Shown here piece by piece: positions 28,725 to 37,674 of a DNA stretch of 64,000 nt. The stretch lies in assembly GCF_036208045.1 (NCBI RefSeq), contig NZ_CP121472.1, forward strand, positions 2,305,531 to 2,369,530. The letters run 5' to 3'. The number at the start of each line of letters is the position of its first letter. Position 1 is the stretch's first letter. The stretch is from Thiorhodovibrio winogradskyi. GTDB taxonomy: Bacteria; Pseudomonadota; Gammaproteobacteria; Chromatiales; Chromatiaceae. The notes below the pieces were generated by a model that ran no database searches, had not been told where the DNA came from, and saw only the letters and a list, made by a program, of their open reading frames with translations. Both the position numbers and the translations under genes were made by a program.

Positions 28725-29780
28725 ATGGCCGGGACGCGCGGCAGCGAAACCAAGGTCAGTGAGCGAGCATCGCTTTTTCTCAAGACACTGATCGAGCATC
28801 ACATCCGCGACGGGCAACCGGTCGGATCGCGCACGCTCGCGAAAGAAACTGGCTTGGATCTCAGTCCAGCCACTGTGCGTAATGTGATGTCGGATTTGGA
28901 AGATATGGGGTTGGTGTCCTCCCCGCATACCTCGGCGGGACGGATACCGACCCTCTTGGGTTATCGGTTGTTCGTCGATAGCCTGCTGACTATCAAGCCG
29001 CTCGACGAGATCGATGTCAATGCACTGCGCGCGGAGTTCGAGCCTTTGGACGAAGCGGCAGCGCTGGTGGATACGGCATCCCGGCTGCTGTCGGGTGTGA
29101 CCCGCTTGGCTGGCGTGGTCATGCTGCCTCGGCATGAGCGTGATGTCTTTCGTCAGATCGAGCTATTGCCGCTATCGGGTAAGAAGGTACTGGCGATACT
29201 TATCACGGGCGAGGGCGAGGTTCACAACCGGATCTTGCACACCGAGCGGACTTTCAGTCCGGCGCAGCTGGTTCAGGCGTCGAATTTTTTGACGGAATTG
29301 TTCACTGGCCAAGACATGGTCGACGTGCGCAAGCGGCTTGTGGAGGATTTGCACGCAACCCATCGGCAGATGGATGCAATGTTGCGCCAGGCGCTGGAAA
29401 TGGCGCAGCGGGTGATGGAGTCGGCCGAGCACAAGGAGCAGCTGCTGGTGTCTGGTCAGACCAACTTGATGCAGTTCGATGAACTAGCAAACGCGGATCG
29501 TTTGAAGACCTTGTTCGATGCCTTTAATGAAAAGCGGGAAATTCTCTATTTGCTTGACCGCTGTATCCAGGCAGATGGGGTGCAGATTTTTTTCGGTGGC
29601 GAGTCCGGCTATGAGGTGCTTGACGACTGCAGTCTGGTGACCACGCCTTACCGGGTGGATGGCGAGGTGCTGGGGGTGCTTGGGGTGATCGGCCCAACCC
29701 GGATGGATTATCAGCGGGTGATTCCGGTCGTCGATGTGACAGCGCGTCTGCTGGCTGCGGCGCTTAGACAACACAATTGA
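28725..29780 (+). CDS. hrcA: Heat-inducible transcription repressor HrcA
   Basis: A 351-residue repressor with an N-terminal winged helix (PVGSRTLAKETGLDLSPATVRNVMSDLEDMG region), the family phrase SSPHTSAGRIPT and the C-terminal regulatory part ending IGPTRMDYQRVIPVVD. I start at ATG 28725 because GAGG lies six bases before it. The frame is open from 28704. It is autoregulated by the perfect CIRCE upstream. It is followed by grpE 80 bases downstream on the same strand. Confidence 0.95.
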   Translation: MAGTRGSETKVSERASLFLKTLIEHHIRDGQPVGSRTLAKETGLDLSPATVRNVMSDLEDMGLVSSPHTSAGRIPTLLGYRLFVDSLLTIKPLDEIDVNALRAEFEPLDEAAALVDTASRLLSGVTRLAGVVMLPRHERDVFRQIELLPLSGKKVLAILITGEGEVHNRILHTERTFSPAQLVQASNFLTELFTGQDMVDVRKRLVEDLHATHRQMDAMLRQALEMAQRVMESAEHKEQLLVSGQTNLMQFDELANADRLKTLFDAFNEKREILYLLDRCIQADGVQIFFGGESGYEVLDDCSLVTTPYRVDGEVLGVLGVIGPTRMDYQRVIPVVDVTARLLAAALRQHN

Positions 29781-29860
29781 TCAAGATGTGGTTCGCGCGT
29801 CTGTGGCGGCTCCGGTTACGGAGGCGCGAGGGCGTGCGGGCTGCCGCGGAGGTAAAGGAA

Positions 29861-30529
29861 ATGACGATAGACCAGCAAGGTCAGGAACAACCACAGGGCG
29901 GTGCGCAAGAGCGGGCGACCCAGACCGGCTCCCAGCCTGGCGCCCAAAACGGCGACCAGAACAGCGAGGGAGCTGGCTTGAATGCCGAGCAGGCGCCTGA
30001 GTCGGCGGAGGCAGGCGCCGAAGCAGCGGCATCGCCCTGGCCGGAAGATCGTGGTGAATTGATCGCCATGATTGAGCAGGAGCGCGCGCGTAACGAGGCG
30101 GCACGCGACCAGTTGCTGCGCGCCCGGGCCGAGGTGGAGAACATTAGCCGGCGCAAGGCGAAGGAGCTTGAAAACGCGCACAAGTTCGCGCTTGAGAATT
30201 TTGTGCGCGAGCTGCTGCAGGTACGCGACAGTCTGGAACTCGGCCAGGCCGCGGCAAGCGAGCCCGATGCCGATGTGGTGAAGTTGCGCGAGGGCATGGA
30301 ACTGACGGTCAAGCTGCTTGCGGATGTCATGGCCAAGTTTGGTGTCGAGCGGGTCGACCCCATGCATCAGCCCTTCAACCCCGAGTTTCATCAGGCGATG
30401 TCCATGCAGCCGCGTGCGGATGTCGCGCCCAATACCGTGGTGGCGGTGATTCAACGCGGTTACACCCTCAATGGTCGTTTGGTGCGCCCGGCGCTGGTGA
30501 TGGTGTCGCAGGCGATCGAACAGAGTTGA
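29861..30529 (+). CDS. grpE: Nucleotide exchange factor GrpE
   Basis: A 222-residue co-chaperone that releases ADP from DnaK. An unusually long, Gln/Gly/Ala-rich disordered N-terminus (about 1-75) precedes the long coiled-coil helix (EQERARNEAARDQLLRARAEVENISRR) and the beta domain with the family ending VVAVIQRGYTLNGRLVRPA. The frame is open from 29777, but ATG 29861 (MTIDQQ) has AAGGA directly upstream and is preferred. Expression is probably from the CIRCE-controlled promoter. Confidence 0.94.
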   Translation: MTIDQQGQEQPQGGAQERATQTGSQPGAQNGDQNSEGAGLNAEQAPESAEAGAEAAASPWPEDRGELIAMIEQERARNEAARDQLLRARAEVENISRRKAKELENAHKFALENFVRELLQVRDSLELGQAAASEPDADVVKLREGMELTVKLLADVMAKFGVERVDPMHQPFNPEFHQAMSMQPRADVAPNTVVAVIQRGYTLNGRLVRPALVMVSQAIEQS

Positions 30530-30530
30530 T

Positions 30531-30561
30531 GCGCGCCAGCAGCCTATTTCCGCTGGTGCGC
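30531..30561 (+). other. Hairpin immediately after grpE
   Basis: Arms 30531-30540 and 30552-30561 form a 10-bp GC-rich stem with one G-U pair and an 11-base loop, starting one base after the grpE stop codon. No U-run follows. It could protect the grpE message or mark the end of the hrcA-grpE transcript. Confidence 0.45.
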
Positions 30562-30599
30562 CTGATGTCCGCGCTGGTAACCGGGCAAGGGCGTTAAGG

Positions 30600-30628
30600 C
30601 TTGAACTTTGCAGGGTTTTGCCTCATGT
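30600..30628 (+). promoter_or_regulatory. Sigma-32-type heat-shock promoter of dnaK
   Basis: CTTGAAC (30600-30606), a 14-base spacer, CCTCATGT (30621-30628). This fits the heat-shock sigma-32 consensus (CTTGAA, 13-15 bases, CCCCATnT) with one mismatch in the -10. The leader to dnaK is about 160 bases and contains a direct repeat around 30662-30691. Confidence 0.65.
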
Positions 30629-30792
30629 GCGAGAACATGTCGGTCGGAGTCCACGGTTCGGAACGGATGGTGAACCTAACGGATGGTGAATCTGGCTCGA
30701 AGGCAACGCCCGTGATCGCGCGGCATCGGACCAGGTCCGGGCCAGTCACGCAATAAACATTTTTTAACAGTTTAGAAATCGGAGAAGTCAAC

Positions 30793-32706
30793 ATGGGAAA
30801 GATCATCGGTATCGATCTCGGTACCACAAACTCCTGTGTCGCCGTGATGGATGGCGACAAGCCGAAGGTGATTGAGAACGCCGAGGGTGATCGAACCACG
30901 CCAAGTATCGTCGCTTATTCCAACGACGGTGAGGTGCTGGTCGGTCAATCCGCCAAGCGGCAGGCTGTCACCAATCCAAAAAATACCCTCTTCGCTATCA
31001 AGCGTCTGATCGGGCGGCGCCACGAGGATCATGTCGTCTCCAAGGACAAGGACATGGTGCCCTATCAGATCGTCCGCGCCGACAACGGCGACGCCTGGGT
31101 TGAGGTCAATGGCAAGAAAATGGCCCCGCCCGAGATTTCCGCGAAGGTGCTACAGAAGATGAAAAGCACCGCCGAGGATTATCTAGGTGAAAAGGTGTCC
31201 GAGGCCGTTATCACGGTGCCGGCCTACTTCAACGACTCGCAGCGTCAGGCCACCAAGGATGCCGGGCGTATCGCTGGGTTGGAAGTCAAGCGTATCATCA
31301 ATGAGCCGACGGCCGCGGCCCTGGCCTATGGCATGGACAAGCAACGTGGCGATCAAAAAATCGCGGTCTATGACCTGGGTGGCGGCACCTTCGATATCTC
31401 CATCATCGAGATTGCCGAGATCGAAGGCGAGCATCAGTTCGAGGTGTTGTCCACGAATGGTGACACCTTCCTGGGCGGCGAGGACTTCGATCTGCGCATC
31501 ATTGACTTTCTGGCCAATGAGTTCAAGAAGGATCAGGGCGTTGATCTGCACAATGACCCGCTGGCGCTGCAGCGTCTGAAAGAGGCCGCCGAGAAAGCCA
31601 AAATCGAACTCAGCACCAGTCAGCAGACCGATATCAATCTGCCCTATATCACCGCGGATCAGAACGGCCCCAAGCATCTGAATGTCAAGCTGTCTCGGGC
31701 CAAGCTGGAATCCCTGGTCGATGATCTGGTCGATCGTACCATCGGTCCCTGCCGCACCGCGCTCAAGGATGCCGGCGTGACCGCCGGCGATATCGACGAG
31801 GTCATCCTGGTCGGCGGCCAGACGCGCATGCCCAAGGTGCAGAGCAAGGTGCAGGAGTTTTTCGGCAAGGCGCCGCGCAAGGACGTGAACCCGGACGAAG
31901 CCGTCGCCATTGGCGCGGCCATTCAGGGCGGCGTGCTCGGCGGCGATGTGAAAGATGTGCTGCTGCTTGATGTCACCCCGCTGTCATTGGGGATCGAAAC
32001 CCTTGGCGGCGTCATGACCAAGCTGATCGAGAAGAACACCACCATCCCCACTTCGGCCGAGCAGGTGTTCTCCACCGCTGATGACAACCAGACGGCGGTC
32101 ACCGTGCATGTGCTCCAGGGCGAGCGCCAGCGTGCGGCCGACAACAAATCGCTCGGGCGCTTCGATCTGTCCGATATTCCGCCAGCGCCGCGCGGCGTAC
32201 CACAGATCGAGGTTAAGTTTGACATCGATGCCAACGGCATTCTCAATGTCTCGGCCAAGGACAAGGCCACCGGCAAGGAGCAATCTATTGTCATCAAGGC
32301 GTCCTCGGGTCTGTCGGATACCGAAATCGACCGCATGGTCAAGGATGCGGAGGCCCATGCCGAGGAAGACCGCCGCTTCCAGGAGTTGGTCGGGGTGCGC
32401 AACCAGGCCGACAGCATGATCCATGCGACTCGCAAGTCGATGGAGCAGATTGGCGAGGATAAGCTCGAAGCTGGCGAGAAAGACCGCATCGATGCCGCCA
32501 TCAAGGATCTCGAAAACGCCATGAAGGGCGAAGACAAGGATCGTATCGAGTCCCTAACCAAGGCCCTAGGCGAGGCATCGGCCAAGATGGCTGAACGTCT
32601 TTACGCCAACCAGCAGGGTGGCGATGCCGCTGCCGGCGCGGCCGACGCGACCGCCGATGACGTGGTTGATGCCGAGTTCGAGGAAGTAAAGGACGACAAG
32701 AAGTAA
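30793..32706 (+). CDS. dnaK: Chaperone DnaK (Hsp70)
   Basis: A 637-residue Hsp70 of the usual length. It has the phosphate loop [10 protein letters not shown] at 5-14, [11 protein letters not shown] in the ATPase lobe and [17 protein letters not shown] before the substrate-binding domain. The C-terminal tail is Ala/Asp-rich and ends [10 protein letters not shown], matching the proteobacterial EEVKD-type end that helps bind clients and DnaJ. A GGAGA ribosome site is present. It works with GrpE and DnaJ encoded on either side. Confidence 0.98.
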   Translation: MGKIIGIDLGTTNSCVAVMDGDKPKVIENAEGDRTTPSIVAYSNDGEVLVGQSAKRQAVTNPKNTLFAIKRLIGRRHEDHVVSKDKDMVPYQIVRADNGDAWVEVNGKKMAPPEISAKVLQKMKSTAEDYLGEKVSEAVITVPAYFNDSQRQATKDAGRIAGLEVKRIINEPTAAALAYGMDKQRGDQKIAVYDLGGGTFDISIIEIAEIEGEHQFEVLSTNGDTFLGGEDFDLRIIDFLANEFKKDQGVDLHNDPLALQRLKEAAEKAKIELSTSQQTDINLPYITADQNGPKHLNVKLSRAKLESLVDDLVDRTIGPCRTALKDAGVTAGDIDEVILVGGQTRMPKVQSKVQEFFGKAPRKDVNPDEAVAIGAAIQGGVLGGDVKDVLLLDVTPLSLGIETLGGVMTKLIEKNTTIPTSAEQVFSTADDNQTAVTVHVLQGERQRAADNKSLGRFDLSDIPPAPRGVPQIEVKFDIDANGILNVSAKDKATGKEQSIVIKASSGLSDTEIDRMVKDAEAHAEEDRRFQELVGVRNQADSMIHATRKSMEQIGEDKLEAGEKDRIDAAIKDLENAMKGEDKDRIESLTKALGEASAKMAERLYANQQGGDAAAGAADATADDVVDAEFEEVKDDKK

Positions 32707-32795
32707 CAGTCCCTCGGGGCCTGCCCCGGTGTCTGAACGGGCCGCCCGCGATTGCTGTCAATCGCGCAATCGCGTGGTGACCATCCAGTCGTGGA

Positions 32796-32828
32796 GGCGG
32801 GCACAGGTCCAGACCAGCCCGCCTTTTT
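32796..32828 (+). terminator. Intrinsic terminator between dnaK and dnaJ
   Basis: A 7-bp GC stem (32796-32802 with 32817-32823), 14-base loop, then TTTTT. It lies 90 bases after the dnaK stop and 125 bases before dnaJ, so it should reduce read-through into dnaJ or end dnaK transcription. Confidence 0.8.
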
Positions 32829-32953
32829 CACTTGCGCGCCAGACTTGCGCGCCAAAACGGATGCGCCTCGGATTGACGCGATTCTAGTCTTCCCGGTTTC
32901 ATTGACTGCCACCACTGATATCAAACCCCGACATTAACCCCCGAAAATAGACC

Positions 32954-34102
32954 ATGGCCAAACGCGACTACTACGAGGTTTTGGGCCTGAGCCGCAACGC
33001 GAGCGAGCAGGACATCAAAAAGGCGTTCAGACGCCTGGCGATGAAGCACCACCCGGACCGCAATCCGGACGACTCCGAGGCAATCGCCCGATTCAAGGAG
33101 GCCAAAGAGGCCCATGATGTGCTGACCGACGCGCGCAAGCGCTCGGCTTACGATCAGTTTGGGCACGCCGGAGTGAGCGGTGCCCAGGGCGGCTTTGGCG
33201 GGGCCGGGCCGGGTGACTTCAGCGGTGGCAGCTTCTCGGATATCTTCGGTGAAGTGTTCGGCGACATTTTCGGCGGTGGACGCGCGGCCGGCGGAGGCCG
33301 GCGGGTGCATCGCGGGACTGACTTGCGCTACGACTTGAGTTTGACGCTTGAGGAGGCCGTCTCTGGTAAGGATGTCAAGATTCGCATTCCCACCTCGGTG
33401 GAGTGTCACCACTGCGGTGGCAGCGGCGCCAAGCCCGGCACCCAACCCAAGACCTGCCCGACTTGTCAGGGTCTGGGCCAAGTGCGCATGCAGCAGGGCT
33501 TTTTCTCGGTCCAGCAAACCTGTCCACAATGCAGGGGTTCCGGGCGTATCATTGAGGAGGCCTGCGCTCATTGCCGCGGGTCCGGTCGGCTACGCGAAGA
33601 AAAGACGCTTTCGGTCAAGGTGCCGGCGGGGGTTGACACAGGGGATCGCATCCGCTTGGCGGGCGAGGGTGAAATCGGCGACCAGGGTGGCCCACCGGGT
33701 GATCTATATGTGCAGATTCAGGTGCAAGAGCATCCGATCTTCACCCGCGACGACAACCATCTCTACTGCGAGGTGCCGATTAGCTTCACCACAGCCGCGC
33801 TTGGCGGCGAGTTCCAGGTGCCGACCCTTGATGGCAAGGTGATGCTCAAGGTTCCGCAGGGAACCCAAAGCGGCAAGATGTTCCGCATGCGCGGCAAGGG
33901 CATCAAGCCGGTGCGCGGTGGTCCGGTAGGTGATCTGATCTGCCGGGTGATGGTGGAGACGCCAATCAATCTCACCGAGCGACAGAAAGAATTGCTGCGG
34001 GAACTCGATGATAGCTTCACCGCTGGTGGTGATCGCCATAGCCCGCATTCGACATCCTGGCTCGACCGGGCAAAGAGCTTTTTCGAGAAAATGGGGCTGT
34101 AA
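32954..34102 (+). CDS. dnaJ: Chaperone DnaJ (Hsp40)
   Basis: A 382-residue type I J-protein. The J domain has HPD at 33-35. A Gly/Phe-rich region (about 75-115) follows, then four zinc motifs [24 protein letters not shown] and CAHCRGSG, and the two C-terminal substrate-binding barrels. It stimulates DnaK ATPase. The ribosome site is weak, and a terminator separates it from dnaK, so it may have its own promoter in 32830-32950. Confidence 0.97.
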   Translation: MAKRDYYEVLGLSRNASEQDIKKAFRRLAMKHHPDRNPDDSEAIARFKEAKEAHDVLTDARKRSAYDQFGHAGVSGAQGGFGGAGPGDFSGGSFSDIFGEVFGDIFGGGRAAGGGRRVHRGTDLRYDLSLTLEEAVSGKDVKIRIPTSVECHHCGGSGAKPGTQPKTCPTCQGLGQVRMQQGFFSVQQTCPQCRGSGRIIEEACAHCRGSGRLREEKTLSVKVPAGVDTGDRIRLAGEGEIGDQGGPPGDLYVQIQVQEHPIFTRDDNHLYCEVPISFTTAALGGEFQVPTLDGKVMLKVPQGTQSGKMFRMRGKGIKPVRGGPVGDLICRVMVETPINLTERQKELLRELDDSFTAGGDRHSPHSTSWLDRAKSFFEKMGL

Positions 34103-34328
34103 CTGGCGTCTAATAGGCGTCAATGGCTGCCCTAATCGCGCATTCTAGGTGTTTGGCCTGACACGATATCTTCTATATTCAGACAACCTGTTGATCGGTT
34201 GGTTGGTTTGGCGCACCTCGCCCCGGCCGCCTAAAGCCCAGGTTGCGATTAGGTGACTGGCCGGCGGTCTAGCAAGCGTTTAGTATTGCCGCTGCATACC
34301 ACCAAAAATGATCGCACGCCCCTGATCT

Positions 34329-34445
34329 GATCCAAGGTTTCAGGTCAAGGTTTTCAGCCAGGGTTTCCGGCCAAAGGTTCTGGGCCTGTTCCTGAACAAG
34401 GTTCCTGAACAAGGTTCCTGAACAAGGTTCCTGAACAAGGTTCTT
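34329..34445 (+). repeat. 13-bp tandem repeat array upstream of acs
   Basis: Four perfect head-to-tail copies of GTTCCTGAACAAG (34388-34439) plus a partial fifth. They are preceded from about 34329 by five or six degenerate copies built on GGTTTC/GGTTCC. Each unit contains the small palindrome GTTC-CT-GAAC. The rest of the 437-base gap between dnaJ and acs holds no gene. A long imperfect GC-rich inverted repeat lies near 34220-34266. Confidence 0.9.
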
Positions 34446-34540
34446 GGGCAGCGTTCTGAGGTGGCTCAATACAATCCCCGGACGCGACCCAGCTATCCTG
34501 GCTGTCTCGTGCCGCCCCCTGTTGAGGAGAGACCATCGCC

Positions 34541-36487
34541 ATGTCGGAGTCAAAAATCCATGAGGTCCCGTCGGACATCGCCGCGCGCGCCCATATCGAT
34601 CACGACCAATACCAGAGCCTTTATCAGCGCTCGGTCGAGGATCCCGAGGGCTTTTGGGCGGAGCAGGCCGATCGCTTTGTCACCTGGTTCAAGAAATGGG
34701 ACAAGGTGATGGACTACAGTTACGGACCCGATGATGTGTTCATCCGTTGGTTCGATGGCGGCAAGCTGAATGTGGCTTACAACTGCCTTGATCGCCACCT
34801 GGACACCCGTGGCGACCAGATCGCCATCGTCTGGGAAGGGGATGACCCCAGTGTTGATCGCTCCCTGACCTACCGCGAACTGCACGCGGAGGTCTGCAAG
34901 CTCGGCAATGTGCTGAAATCCCGTGGCGTGAAGAAAGGCGACCGCGTCTGCATCTACATGCCCATGGTGCCAGAGGCGGCCGTGGCCATGCTCGCCTGCG
35001 CCCGTATCGGCGCCGTGCATTCGGTGGTTTTTGGTGGCTTCTCGCCCGATTCCCTGCGTGATCGTATTCTGGATTCCGACTGCCGGGTGCTGATCACCGC
35101 CGATGAGAGCCTGCGTGGCGGGCGTCAAGTTCCGCTGAAAAAGAACGCCGACCAAGCCCTGGCCGAGTGCCCGGATGTGAGTACCTGCCTGGTCATTCAG
35201 CGCACTGGCGGCGAGGTGGCCTGGAACGGGGAGCGCGACCTTTGGTATCACGAGGCCATGGCGGAGGCCTCGGTGGACTGCGAGCCCGAGCCCATGGACG
35301 CGGAAGACCCGCTGTTCATCCTCTACACCTCGGGCTCCACCGGCAAGCCCAAGGGCGTGTTGCACACCACCGGCGGCTACTTGGTATTCGCCGCCATGAC
35401 GCACCTCTATACCTTCGACTACCAGGATGGCGAGATGTACTGGTGCACCGCCGATGTCGGCTGGGTGACCGGACATACTTACATTGTCTATGGGCCGCTG
35501 GCCAATGGCGCCAAGACGCTGATGTTCGAGGGGGTGCCCAATTATCCGGACAACTCGCGCTTCTGGCAGGTGGTGGACAAGCACCAGGTCAATATTTTCT
35601 ATACCGCCCCCACCGCAATTCGCGCGCTGATGCGTGCCGGCACCGATCCGGTCAAGGCGACCTCGCGCTCCTCGCTGCGCATTCTCGGCACCGTGGGTGA
35701 GCCAATTAACCCCGAGGCCTGGGAATGGTATTACCAGGTGGTCGGCGACAGCCGCTGCCCGGTGGTGGATACCTGGTGGCAGACCGAGACTGGCGGCCAT
35801 CTGATCACCCCGCTGCCAGGAGCGACCCCGCTCAAGCCGGGCTCGGCGACCCGGCCCTTCTTCGGCGTGGTGCCGGCGCTGGTCGATGCCAGCGAGGGCA
35901 CCCTGATCGACGGCGCTGGCGAGGGCGCCCTGGTCATCACTCGCCCCTGGCCCGGGCAGATGCGTACCGTCCATGGTGATCATCAGCGCTTCATTGATAC
36001 CTACTTCAAGCAATACCCGGGCTATTACTTCTCGGGCGACGGCTCGCGCCGTGATGCCGACGGCTATTACTGGATTACCGGACGTATCGACGACGTGCTC
36101 AATGTGTCTGGCCATCGTTTGGGCACCGCCGAGATCGAATCCGCGCTTGTGCTGCACGAGGCCGTCGCCGAGGCGGCCGTGGTTGGTTATCCGCACGATA
36201 TCAAGGGCCAGGGTATCTATGCCTATGTCACCACCATGGCCGGTGTTGAGCCCACGGACGCGCTCAAGCAGGAGCTCGTCAAGCTGGTGCGCACCGAGAT
36301 CGGTCCCATCGCCACGGTGGATATCATCCAATGGGCGCCGGGTCTGCCCAAGACGCGCTCGGGCAAAATCATGCGGCGCATTCTGCGCAAGATCGCCGCG
36401 AATGAAGTCTCGGCCCTCGGTGATACCTCCACCTTGGCCGACCCGACCGTGGTCGAGGATCTGATCGATCATCGCGCCAATCAATGA
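34541..36487 (+). CDS. acs: Acetyl-CoA synthetase
   Basis: A 648-residue AMP-forming acetate-CoA ligase, the usual length. The P-loop [11 protein letters not shown] and the WWQTETGGH acetate/CoA motif are present. The C-terminal [13 protein letters not shown] carries the lysine acetylated in the Pat/CobB control system. It allows acetate assimilation, a common carbon source of phototrophic purple bacteria. A GAGGAGA ribosome site lies upstream, with a 13-bp repeat array about 95 bases before the start. The gene is followed by a hairpin. Confidence 0.97.
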   Translation: MSESKIHEVPSDIAARAHIDHDQYQSLYQRSVEDPEGFWAEQADRFVTWFKKWDKVMDYSYGPDDVFIRWFDGGKLNVAYNCLDRHLDTRGDQIAIVWEGDDPSVDRSLTYRELHAEVCKLGNVLKSRGVKKGDRVCIYMPMVPEAAVAMLACARIGAVHSVVFGGFSPDSLRDRILDSDCRVLITADESLRGGRQVPLKKNADQALAECPDVSTCLVIQRTGGEVAWNGERDLWYHEAMAEASVDCEPEPMDAEDPLFILYTSGSTGKPKGVLHTTGGYLVFAAMTHLYTFDYQDGEMYWCTADVGWVTGHTYIVYGPLANGAKTLMFEGVPNYPDNSRFWQVVDKHQVNIFYTAPTAIRALMRAGTDPVKATSRSSLRILGTVGEPINPEAWEWYYQVVGDSRCPVVDTWWQTETGGHLITPLPGATPLKPGSATRPFFGVVPALVDASEGTLIDGAGEGALVITRPWPGQMRTVHGDHQRFIDTYFKQYPGYYFSGDGSRRDADGYYWITGRIDDVLNVSGHRLGTAEIESALVLHEAVAEAAVVGYPHDIKGQGIYAYVTTMAGVEPTDALKQELVKLVRTEIGPIATVDIIQWAPGLPKTRSGKIMRRILRKIAANEVSALGDTSTLADPTVVEDLIDHRANQ

Positions 36488-36585
36488 GGCGTTGAGTTGT
36501 TTTTTTCTCTCACTCGCCTGTCCCCAAGCGGCCGCGCTTTGCGGCGCGCGGGGTAATTGTAATTTGTCTGTTAACATGCCGATAG

Positions 36586-36614
36586 CGCCGCCCTCTGGGC
36601 GGCGTTGTCATTTT
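36586..36614 (+). terminator. Probable terminator after acs
   Basis: An 8-bp all-GC stem (36586-36593 with 36597-36604), 3-base loop, then TTGTCATTTT. The T-run is interrupted. It sits just ahead of the NYN-protein ribosome site. Confidence 0.6.
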
Positions 36615-36624
36615 CTGTAAGAGG

Positions 36625-37467
36625 ATGTCATTTTTGTATTCTTCTCAACGTGTTGGCGTCTTTGTTGACGCCGAGAATGTCCGCTACAACGGCGGTTATC
36701 AAATGCGCTATGACGTGCTGCGGCGCTTTGCCGGACGCAGCAATGGCCCCCTGCAACGTCTGAATACTTATCTTGCCTTCGACAGTGAACGCGCGCGCGA
36801 GGACTACGAATATGCCAAAAAGTCGCGTGCCTACCAGCAAATGGTCCGGGATTACGGCTGGAAGATTACGGTAAAATATGTGCGGCGCTATACTGACGAA
36901 AACGGCGTGGTGTCGACCAAGGCCAATGCCGATCTTGACATGGCGGTGGACGCCATGCTGCAGGCTGGCAAACTGGAGCAGGTGATTTTGGTCACAGGCG
37001 ATGGTGACTTCCTGCAAGTGGTCTCGGCGCTGCAAAATGGTGGCTGCCGGGTTGAGTTGATTGCTTTTAAGAATGTCTCGCGACAATTGCAGCAGCAGGT
37101 CGATGCCTTCTGGTCCGGTTATCTAATCCCGGATCTGCTGCCTATTAACTACGAGCCGCGCAACGACTGGGGCAAGCCAGGCTCCTGTGTGCGCGGGGTC
37201 TGCACGAAATGGTTTCCGGATAAAGGCTATGGTTTTCTGCGCTTCATGGATCACATCTCCCCCAATCTCTGGGTGACAGATCCGCGCGAGCCGGATTCGC
37301 CCTATACCAGTGTATTTTGCCATGCCAATGAGGTGGCTGAGGATGTGGCCGAAGAGATGCTCATGAATCGCGAGACTATTTTCGAGTTCTATCTCAACGA
37401 AAGCGACCAGAAGGACAATGGACTGGTAGCTAACAATGTGCGTTTGGCATTCGGGGTCAATCGCTAG
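36625..37467 (+). CDS. NYN-domain (PIN-like) ribonuclease fused to a cold-shock-like domain
   Basis: A 280-residue protein. The N-terminal NYN/DUF88 domain (about 8-165, LabA type) keeps the acidic metal-binding set: VFVDAENVR (D15), NADLDMAVD and TGDGDFLQVV. The C-terminal part (about 185-280) reads like a cold-shock domain: VRGVCTKWFPDKGYGFLRF matches the CSD strand 1/RNP1 layout, and VFCHANEV and VANNVRLAF fit later strands. The pairing suggests an RNA-binding nuclease. AAGAGG abuts the ATG, which is too close, so the TTG at 36634 nine bases further on is a plausible true start. Confidence 0.8.
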   Translation: MSFLYSSQRVGVFVDAENVRYNGGYQMRYDVLRRFAGRSNGPLQRLNTYLAFDSERAREDYEYAKKSRAYQQMVRDYGWKITVKYVRRYTDENGVVSTKANADLDMAVDAMLQAGKLEQVILVTGDGDFLQVVSALQNGGCRVELIAFKNVSRQLQQQVDAFWSGYLIPDLLPINYEPRNDWGKPGSCVRGVCTKWFPDKGYGFLRFMDHISPNLWVTDPREPDSPYTSVFCHANEVAEDVAEEMLMNRETIFEFYLNESDQKDNGLVANNVRLAFGVNR

Positions 37468-37674
37468 CTTGGGATACTCGGTATGGAACCGCGCTCTTCC
37501 CCTGAGGGGCTTGTGTCATGGGACTGCGTCGGCGATTTTTGGATCATCGGTTAGACTATAAGGGGTGGTGGCGTCAGAGAGACTCTCACTGGTGTTATTG
37601 TCATATTCTGTGTGAGCGGCCTGCAAGGCTGGTTCATACCTGCATTTTTTTGACCCTATTACGAAGAGCGCCCG

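Noticed and set aside
34388-34445. Short tandem array considered as a CRISPR
   Set aside because: The 13-bp units are head to tail with no spacers, and no cas gene is near.
34550-36577. A 675-codon open frame on the - strand opposite acs
   Set aside because: It mirrors acs exactly, has a His/Gly/Arg/Asp-rich composition and no recognisable domain. Such frames arise from GC-rich codon bias on the coding strand.
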